Shown one piece after another: positions 56,826 to 64,000 of a stretch of DNA of 64,000 nt. A program made the translations under genes and the position numbers. The first letter of the stretch is position 1; every line of letters starts with the position of its first letter. The notes below the pieces were generated by a model. The model did no database searches. It was not told the DNA's origin and saw nothing but the letters and a program-made list of their open reading frames with translations. The DNA lies in the NCBI GenBank assembly GCA_902806595.1, contig CADCXC010000005.1:1736001-1800000 (forward strand), written 5' to 3'. This DNA is from Pyrenopolyporus hunteri (Eukaryota; Ascomycota; Sordariomycetes; Xylariales; Hypoxylaceae).

Positions 56826-58597
56826 ATGGCGGACGGGCTTAAAGGGGAGAAAATCGAGTTCTCCGGCCCCGGCCCGGATCCGGAAGGTAAAGGGATCACG
56901 GCTAAGGAGACGGCGGACTCCGGTGAAAGCGCGAAAGAGGTAACCCCGGAAACAGAAGACTATGGGTCAACCGACGATCATGTATTCTCTGATCCGTTGG
57001 TAGCTGATTACTGGCGCGCTAAGTACGAAAAAGCCCGCTACGAGAACAGACATCGCTTCGACCCGGAGTACAAGTGGACGGCGGAAGAAGAGCGCAGGCT
57101 GGTGAGGAAGATAGACGCTAGGATAATGGTTTGGGCCTGGATCATGTTCTGCGCGCTTGATATGCACAGGCGGAATATCAACAGAGCAATTTCGGACAAC
57201 ATGCTGGCAGAAATTGGTAAGTTGCTTTTACTTTTCATGTACTTGATGGACGCAGGGCGTGTAGGTACGGCAAGCCTCGGGAAGACGCATGCTAATCGGT
57301 CGCAGGCATGAACACAAACGACTTCAACTACGGCCAGACCATCTTCCTCGCTTGTTTCCTCGCCGCGGAGCTGCCTAGCGGACTAATAAGCAAAAAGCTC
57401 GGGGCCGACGTCTGGATCCCTACGATTATGGTCGGCTGGTCCATTACCGCATTGTCGCAGGCATTTCTCAGAAATAGGGCCGGCTTCTACGCAATCAAAG
57501 CTCTTCTAGGGCTCTTGATGGGTGGTTTCATCCCCGACATAGTTCTCTGGCTCACGTATTTCTACAAGAGCAGGGAACTCCCTCTCCGCTTAGCTTGGTT
57601 CTGGACCGCTCTCAGCACGGTGAATATTGTCGGTTCGCTGCTCGCGGCTGGGATCCTCCAGATGCGCGGGATCAATGGATGGAGCGGTTGGCAGTGGTTG
57701 TTCTTGATCGAGGGCTTGATAACGCTGCTTGTCGGCATATTCTCCTGGGGCCTGATGCCGCCAGGACCTACTCAAACCCGCCACTGGTTCCGTGGTAAGG
57801 ACGGCTGGTTTAGCGAGCATGAAGAATTCATACTAGTTAATCGGCTCCTCCGCGACGATCCGAGCAAGGGCGACATGAACAACAGACAGGCTGTCGGGCC
57901 CTCGCTTCTCTTCAAAGCTGTCAAGGATTGGGAGATGTGGCCGTTGTACATCATTGGTCTCACCACATACATTCCACCGGCGCCACCCTCCAATTATCTC
58001 TCGTACATTCTGCGGCAGATCGGTTTCTCCGTGTTCGAAGCCAACCTCCTTGCGATCCCTTCGCAGTTCCTATTTGCCGTTAACCTACTTATCGTGACGT
58101 GGATCTCGCGGCGCGTCAACGAGCGGTCCATGATTTCATCAAGCTCTAACATATGGATCTTTCCGTGGGTACTGGCCCTGGTGCTGTTACCAGAAGATGC
58201 GTCACCATGGGTGCGGTATGCGCTACTCACGGGGCTTCTAAGCTACCCGTACTGCCACGCCATCCTCGTGGGCTGGAACGCGAAGAACAGCAACGCAGTG
58301 CGGACGCGCGCCGTATCGGCCGCGCTGTACAACATGTTCGTGCAAAGTGGCAACATCATCGCGAGTAACATCTACCGGGACGACGACCAGCCGCTGTACC
58401 GCCGTGGCAACCGGATCCTGCTCGGCATCACGGTCTTCAACATCGTGCTGTTTTACTTCGTCAAGGCGTTTTACGTCTGGCGGAACAAGCTGCGCGATAG
58501 GAAATGGAACGCGATGACACAGGAGGAGCAGGAAAATTACATCCTAACGACGAAGGATGAGGGTATGCAGAGACTGGATTTCCGTTTTGCTCATTAA
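56826..58597 (+). CDS. MFS transporter, ACS (allantoate/pantothenate-like) family
   Basis: Second ACS-type permease, 560 residues, in two exons: 56826-57216 and 57306-58597 (GTAAGT..CAG). A long hydrophilic N-terminus (about 95 residues, Glu/Lys/Gly-rich) precedes the first membrane helix. Family features are ALDMHRRNINRAISDNML, FNYGQTIFLACFLAAELPSGLISKKLGADVWIP, the NGWSGWQWLFLIEG loop and GWNAKNSNAVRTRAVSAA. About twelve helices are visible. The helix-1 motif departs from the usual LDRxNIGNA (here LDMHRRNINRA). It resembles the SEO1/allantoate/pantothenate branch. The substrate is unknown. It is more intron-poor than the other ACS gene in the window and not closely similar to it. Confidence 0.88.
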
Positions 58598-59119
58598 CAT
58601 CGCCGGGACGATACGGGCCAATTACCAGTAGTACTGGTATTAGAGAGCCTACTTAGTAGATGCATGTAGATAGGTATCCATGGAGTCCATTGTGACTTTA
58701 GGAGACTAAGGATATGTTTTCAGACGTATGCTTGGCTGACGTCTCTCTCAAACGCAGCGTATATATGTACACTTAACAGAGTTATCGTCGGAACTCACAA
58801 ACGTTTGCGGATGCTCAACTCCACACGTCTAACCCGGTTAGAGGCTTGGTTTGTAGGGTATAGGATCGTCTTAACGAATAAACAGGCCATGACAGCATAC
58901 ACGAGGTACTAGACGTCGTCTTTGCAAGGAGAGTTGCCGTTTGCCCGTGTTAAGTCGTAGCGTGGACTCTCGGGAAGTTCTTTTCAAGACGAACAATGTT
59001 TCGCCTAGGTCTCGAATAGCCCAGGCCAAATGTGCCGGACAGGGGGGCTATCTGCATAAGCAGGGGTATATGCCATCTCCTGATTGGCTCTTGGGAAGCC
59101 CTTAGGTAGGAAGTACTTA
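58598..59119. other. Intergenic region left of the MITE
   Basis: 3' flank of the transporter gene. Nothing is recognised in it. Confidence 0.4.
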
Positions 59120-59146
59120 CAGTGGGTTGTAAAAAGTTCCTACCCG
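59120..59146 (+). repeat. Left terminal inverted repeat of the MITE
   Basis: 27 bp, an exact reverse complement of 59488-59514. No C-to-T difference separates the two ends, so the termini are unmutated. Confidence 0.9.
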
Positions 59147-59487
59147 CTGATCTGTACACGCTACACCCCGCAAATTAATTACAGCTATTAAATATATATA
59201 TATACCGAATAAATGCAATAGAAAACCCCCACTTTATTAATATTTCGTATACCACTTATTAACTTTGATTATAACTGTAACTTAATGCGGTATAAAATTA
59301 AATAGCGATCGTAATATAAATTTATAAATAATTTATTAATTATAAGGGTTAATTTCTTTCCACGCATTATAATTAAAAAATTCGAAATAGCTTCGTATAA
59401 TACGTAATAAATTGAAGGTTAAAAGGTAAAAAATTACTTTTAAGTAGTGGGGATATTTAATTTACGGGGGTATCTAGTACCAGCCAC

Positions 59488-59514
59488 CGGGTAGGAACTT
59501 TTTACAACCCACTG
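59488..59514 (-). repeat. Right terminal inverted repeat of the MITE
   Basis: 27 bp pairing exactly with the left repeat, followed by the TA duplication and then GGTACC. Confidence 0.9.
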
Positions 59515-60194
59515 TAGGTACCTGTCATCGATGCCCATCACAAACATCAAGCTGCTCCTCGGACGATTTGCTGCGCTCTTAAGAGATCGTGCCAGATTCT
59601 GGGGTAAGACGAGACTCCAACCCCTAAGGGATAAGACTATGTATACATACCTTGGGTAGGTGCACTTCCCAGACACCTGCGATAGGCCCCCTGACGCTTA
59701 TTCATATAAGCTCTAGGAAGCAGATTTCGATCAACGGCTCGGCTATCGCCTTGGGGTAAAAAAGCCTCACCCGGGGCTGGACGAATCAGACTAGAGGATG
59801 CGATGCTAGGTACACAAGACTAGTGAACGCCCTTGGCGCTTTGAAGATTGACCGGATAGTCAGCCATCCGGAGGGAATAGGGGATCATGAGAATCATGAG
59901 AACCATCGCCCGGTATTCTCGCCGTTAGATCGCCGTCTAGGTAGGAAGTATATATAAAGAATGATCTCCTTGACGTAGAAGATGATCGCCTTATGAATAG
60001 CTGTATGATCGCACTCTGGTAGATCACTTGCCGTGCCTTACCGTCTTTTCCTCTTTTTTCTCTCTTTTTTTTGCCGCGCCCTAGAGGTAGTCGTCGTGAT
60101 TCCATTCTTTGCACATAATTCCATACTTGCCACAGTCCTTTGAAAGGCTTTTCTTATTCGTTCATTTTTGCTTCTGGAAAGCCAACCCGTCAAT
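59515..60194. other. Intergenic region, promoter of the secreted-protein gene
   Basis: 680 bp between the MITE and the next start. A pyrimidine tract (CTTTTCCTCTTTTTTCTC) at about 60044-60070 lies 125 bp before the start codon, as in many fungal promoters. No gene is seen. Confidence 0.4.
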
Positions 60195-61188
60195 ATGTAT
60201 TTCAAGCATGCTTGTGCGGCCTTGCTGGGTCTATCGTCGCTCGTTGCATCAGGTAAAGCTGGCACCCCCTATTCGACAACCGTCCTCAACTAACAGTATG
60301 CCCCAGCACCGACTGATGAATCCCATGCCTTAGCATCCCAGAGAGGGCTGAAGTGGAAGTCACGGCGATCTCCTCTGACTATCCAGCAGATCGTCCAGGA
60401 GACGAACATCGTCATCGTGGAGGACAACAAGGCGGAGCTAGATGCTCTCCAAAAAGTAGCCGAGCAGCAATTCGCTCAGCTTGTCCAAGCAGAAGTTGCC
60501 TTGATAACTCAGCTGGAAGAAGTCAAGAACAACATCCGAGTCAACCACTTCAAGGCTCGCTTCTCCCAAGTGGTGGGTCACTTCACACTCCCAAATTCAG
60601 TTTATTTCAGCGCTAACCAACGAACAGAACATCGTAATCGTAACCGTGTCGACGCTAGTCGACTCCCGAGCCGGCCGGTCCAAGAAGGAGAAGGAGAAGG
60701 AGAACCGGTACATGGTGAACCAGCTGCTCGTCGACAACGGCAAGCCCGAGAGCCAAATCACGCTCATGGTGTCGGACGCGCAGACCATGACCATCGGGGC
60801 ATCCAAGACGGTCGACCTGGGCGGGGTCCAAGCCGCGAGCGCCGTGTCCAAGCCGACGGCCGCGCCGGCCCTCGTCGGCGCCGACCCCGCCGCGCCCTTC
60901 GGCAAGGCGAACCAGAGCGTGATCCTGCCCGTCGGCGCGCAGGCGCCCAAGATCGACCTCGTCTTCGTCGACCCGGCCGCCATCATCCTGCCGGGCCAGG
61001 ACAGCCTGTTCGTCGAGAGCACCGACTCGTTCCTCCAGGACTGCGGGTTTTACAAGGCCAACGGCAACGCGTTCGCTAACCTCGCGTCCCAGTCGTTCAC
61101 GTCCTTCGAGCAGGTATCCGTTGTGAACGGCGACGTCTCCATCGTGAAGCAGAAGCAGGAGGTCAATGTTGTCGCGCCGGCTGCGTAG
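60195..61188 (+). CDS. Putative secreted protein of unknown function
   Basis: Not recognised by name. Three exons fit: 60195-60252, 60307-60572 and 60628-61188, giving 294 residues. The first ~20 residues (MYFKHACAALLGLSSLVASA) are a clear signal peptide with a likely cleavage after Ala20. The region around 55-95 (VEDNKAELDALQKVAEQQFAQL and EVALITQLEEVKNNI) looks like a long amphipathic helix or coiled coil. A basic run (RSKKEKEKE) follows. The second half is rich in Val/Ala/Ile and small residues and could form beta structure. The acceptor of intron 1 (CCCCAG) was chosen because the earlier CAG brings in a stop. The last exon is markedly GC-rich. It may be a cell-wall or extracellular protein. 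Confidence 0.7.
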
Positions 61189-61893
61189 GGCCTGTAAGGA
61201 TAACGGATATAGTTGTTGCTGTTGTGTTAGGCTAGGAATGAAGTGCGCGGGAAATCCTGCGTGTCCCGTGTATTTAGGTAGATACCCAAGGTGGATGTTC
61301 GTATGTATTGCATTTTTCAGGTTCGAAGCCTGGGCAGCCGGGAGAGGCCTACATAGTTTAGAGAGGGAGTACTCTAGGTAAGGGTAGCAATTCCCAAGGG
61401 AAGGTATATAGAACAAGCTTTCCCGTAGGAAATGCCTAGGTTTCCGTGTCCTGCTCGACAAAAGGAAAATTCAAGATTAGGAAACCACTTATTTCCGATC
61501 CTCTCCGAAGCGCGTGATATCATTGTGCTCTCGCTCCTGCTTATAGTCCTTGAGGTGATAAAGTCGTCCCTGTCTACTTAATATAAAATTCTGGTGAGCC
61601 GATTGGTTTTGGGGTTCGCCTTCAAGCTGTACCTGTGTGCCGTCCGGAGATACGTGTTCTGGTGTTGGGGCGATTGGGAAGAATTGGCATCGAAAGAAGC
61701 GGGGAACGGCGTCCTTTTACCGTTTTTGAACAACCTCGGCCCCCTAAGAGGCGCGGTGTACTACACTATCTCCACGATCCAAGGGGTACATGTAAATTAC
61801 AAGCTGTCGTGAGACCTCGCTTAGTTTACGCCTATTGCAAATAGTGTTTCTAGGACAGCTAATTAATATATTCGCGAGATTCGATTCGAGAAA
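61189..61893. other. Intergenic region
   Basis: 700 bp between two plus-strand genes. Nothing recognisable is present. Confidence 0.4.
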
Positions 61894-62688
61894 ATGGTTC
61901 TCTGCCACTTACACCTCGTCTCACTCAAGGACGGTGTCTCACCCGGCTCGTTCCTTGGGAAGCTCCGTGGGAAGGGTATCAAGCCTGTCGTACAGGCGCG
62001 AGTCATCCGATGGATGGTCTTACCCACACGGGCGTCTTCCGGCCACCTACTAGGCCGGAACATCCGGTGGGACCTGCTTCTAATACTCCAGGAAACCGAT
62101 TCTATTCCCCGCGAGGTGCAGTCGGATATCGAGGCTTCCTGGAGCGCGTCCTGTGGCGTCTCGTCTAAGGCAATATCAACTTACGCATCTGTGAATGCGG
62201 AGTTATTAAACCCGCGACCGGGCTCCGTCGCACCGCCAGCGAAACATACAGTGGAGCCGTCGACTACTTCGCAGAACCTTGAGATGAGCCCCGAGCTGAC
62301 AGAGTGGATTGCGGAGTTGCCGGCGCCGCTGAGAGAGCACCCCGTCTCCATGCTAAATCTACTCGCCTTTAACCCCGGGAAGAAAGACCAGTACAAGCAG
62401 TACGGCGCCGAGTTCTCGGCCAAGGCCGGCTCAGCCCACGGCGGGAGGATCAAGATCGTTGGGAGGGTGGTGGGCGGCCAAGCGCAGGGCGACGGGTGGG
62501 AGGAAATCGCCTTCGTGCATTACCCATCCGTTGAGCATTTTGCTTCCATGGCAGCAAGCAAGGAGTACCAAGAAGTCAACCACAAGTACCGGCTTGGCGC
62601 GCTCAAAGATACGTTTATCTGTTGCGTTATGGAAGTTGACGACGATGGGAACATCGTCAATCTTCATCCCGCCAAGGAGAAGCTGTGA
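61894..62688 (+). CDS. DUF1330/EthD-like dimeric alpha-beta barrel protein
   Basis: Single-exon protein of 264 residues. The second half (about 140-255: HPVSMLNLLAFN, YGAEFSAKAGSAHGGRIKIVGRV, EEIAFVHYPSVEHFASMAAS and EYQEVNHKYRLGALKDTFIC) matches the DUF1330 pattern, a small dimeric alpha-beta barrel related to EthD and stress-response barrel proteins. The first half begins CHLHLVSLKDGVSPGSFLGKL and may be a decayed second copy of such a barrel, giving an internal duplication in one chain. No signal peptide or membrane segment is seen. Function is unknown; relatives sit in redox or secondary-metabolism contexts. Without an intron to test, the start is the first ATG. Confidence 0.7.
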   Translation: MVLCHLHLVSLKDGVSPGSFLGKLRGKGIKPVVQARVIRWMVLPTRASSGHLLGRNIRWDLLLILQETDSIPREVQSDIEASWSASCGVSSKAISTYASVNAELLNPRPGSVAPPAKHTVEPSTTSQNLEMSPELTEWIAELPAPLREHPVSMLNLLAFNPGKKDQYKQYGAEFSAKAGSAHGGRIKIVGRVVGGQAQGDGWEEIAFVHYPSVEHFASMAASKEYQEVNHKYRLGALKDTFICCVMEVDDDGNIVNLHPAKEKL

Positions 62689-63630
62689 AAGGATGTATGT
62701 TGGATTAATAATGAAAATGTCAGAAAGTTATGTACAGAGAAGTATTATAGTACGATGTTTGAAAATGTTCTACCCAGTGAAATTGGTAAGACGCCTAGAA
62801 GAGTAGACCACCTTTGAGATATTTCTAGGGCTGTGGAGCCAAGAGCTGAAAATAATGTCCGTAAATCGACGGGTTATCTAGGAATTAGGAAAAGTTCGGC
62901 TCCTTCGGCTACGCAAAATATTGCCACCAACCATACATACAGGTAGCGAGAACGATGGGATATCCGCGGTGCTTACGCGCCCGTACATGCAACATATCCC
63001 CTTTTCCCTCTCGATATCCATTGGAGGTTATCCGGGGTACCGATAAAAAGGGTAGAGAGACGGACAGATTTTTACAAACTAATGGGGAAATTGACGGGGG
63101 CGTAGATGGAGGGTATCGGGGGTCCACGAGATATTCTAGACCAGCCCGTGACATTGCATTATACAGACCGCAAGGCGAGGACGGTGGTCCTATGAAGATT
63201 CAGGTACAGCTTATTAAATTTGTAGGTGTGTATGGCTATACCTGTAGGATGACGTCTCGAGAGCATGGGATCACCCAGCCCTGGGGGATCTTCGCCCCCG
63301 GCGACCCCGCGACATCGACTGCATATGCATTGATATAGGCCCATTGTAATGTGATATAGTTGGTTTAAGTACCACTGGGCCGCGTGCGTATCGCAGAATC
63401 GACATTGATAAAAGCTAGGCAATATCAAAATTGTGAAGCTCTCGTTCTTCATCGGAAGTTATATCTAGTGTTGGTGATACCAGCATTTCATATCTTTTGC
63501 CCCTTGAGGCAATAGACTCCGACATCTTCACACCCTCTAAAACCAGGTAGTCGCGATACGAACGACTACGAGGTGTTCGCAACTGGACATTCGGCAAACT
63601 TTTAACGATCGACGCTCTAATTACATCGGA
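62689..63630. other. Intergenic region
   Basis: 940 bp between two plus-strand genes. I see no gene or repeat in it. Confidence 0.4.
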
Positions 63631-64000
63631 ATGGCCTTAGGTGGATGGATATTTCCCACTAGCAGAAAGCAGTCCTCGACCAGTTCTGATAGCGATCGCG
63701 CGGGCGGCGCTTCAACGCAAACCGACAAGGAGGCCCGAGATGCCGCCAAGCCGCAATACAGCTTGCTGGATGCCTTAACCGGGGCCTTCACATCATCCAG
63801 GACCAAACGTCCGACCGAGCCTGACGAGTTTGGCTATCTGAATCAGCCGTTCACACAGCAGAATCTGGAACACCAGAAGATACTGAACGCCTTCGAATGG
63901 AACTACGGGAGAAGAAAGTCGAGCCTCGGCGGCCAAAGTGACATAAGCGGCATTAGCCCTTATGCGTCGAGACATGCCAGTGTTGACCACGGCTATACAT
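63631..64000 (+). CDS. 5' part of an unrecognised gene, cut by the window edge
   Basis: An ATG at 63631 opens a frame that runs without a stop to the last base, 123 codons so far. The protein begins MALGGWIFPTSRKQSS, continues as a polar Ser/Asp-rich stretch, then QYSLLDALTGAFTSSRTKRP, DEFGYLNQPFTQQNLEHQK and a Ser/Gly-rich end. There is no signal peptide or membrane segment. I do not recognise the family. The codon use and lack of stops suggest a genuine first exon rather than chance. The opposite-strand frames in the same place are shadows. Confidence 0.6.
   Translation, partial: MALGGWIFPTSRKQSSTSSDSDRAGGASTQTDKEARDAAKPQYSLLDALTGAFTSSRTKRPTEPDEFGYLNQPFTQQNLEHQKILNAFEWNYGRRKSSLGGQSDISGISPYASRHASVDHGYT

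Larger units (their letters stand above)
59120..59514. mobile_element. MITE with 27-bp terminal inverted repeats (Tc1/mariner type)
   Basis: A 395-bp element bounded by perfect 27-bp inverted repeats that begin CAGTGGGTTGTAAAAAG, flanked by TA on both sides (59118-59119 and 59515-59516). CAGT ends and TA duplication are hallmarks of Tc1/mariner elements; at this size it cannot encode a transposase. The interior is strongly AT-rich, consistent with RIP, but less completely mutated than the large transposon at 43-45 kb. Confidence 0.88.

Noticed and set aside
61318..61335. GGTTCGAAGCC resembling a tRNA B box
   Set aside because: No matching A box or acceptor stem upstream.
60655..61461. A 268-codon frame on the minus strand over the secreted-protein gene
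   Set aside because: It is a shadow caused by the high GC content of the last exon; the plus-strand gene has a signal peptide and consistent splice sites.

Overview
The window is nuclear DNA of a filamentous ascomycete (Pezizomycotina, most likely a sordariomycete). The evidence is short GT..AG introns of about 40-280 bp with CTAAC-like branch points, a binuclear zinc-cluster regulator, a combined C2H2/zinc-cluster regulator, an ATG1 kinase with the fungal C-terminal region, and transposon copies carrying the C-to-T signature of repeat-induced point mutation (RIP). Exon structures below were worked out by hand from splice sites and reading frame, without transcripts.

Layout. 1-16 kb holds housekeeping genes separated by long empty spacers: the autophagy kinase ATG1 (+), a Sac7-type RhoGAP (+) and an Mtr-like amino-acid permease (-). 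19-28 kb holds an anion:cation-symporter (ACS) family MFS transporter (+), a GC-rich zeta-toxin-fold kinase (-), a doubtful Cys-rich ORF and a zinc-cluster regulator (+). 29.4-42.9 kb is a dense gene cluster: a VOC-fold extradiol-type dioxygenase (-), an acetoacetate-decarboxylase-superfamily enzyme (-), an FAD aromatic monooxygenase (+), a C2H2 plus Zn2Cys6 regulator (-), an MFS transporter (+), an FAH-family hydrolase (+) and a dienelactone-hydrolase-like enzyme (+). Together these can be read as uptake, hydroxylation, ring opening and hydrolysis of an aromatic compound under a local regulator. I think this is the most interesting system in the window.

43.16-45.43 kb is a 2.26-kb Tc1/mariner-type DNA transposon. 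It is mutated so completely that nearly every remaining C or G lies next to a CpG. Beyond it lie an SDR (+) and a type-B carboxylesterase (+), which may be distal cluster members. 49-52.4 kb carries a zinc-cluster-like protein of unknown function (-) and an FHA-domain protein kinase (-).

53.4-64 kb holds a 25-codon RPL41 gene split by an intron, RPA49 of RNA polymerase I, a second ACS-type MFS transporter, a 395-bp MITE, a secreted protein of unknown function, a DUF1330-like protein, and the 5' end of an unrecognised gene cut by the window edge. I saw no convincing tRNA, rRNA or CRISPR.
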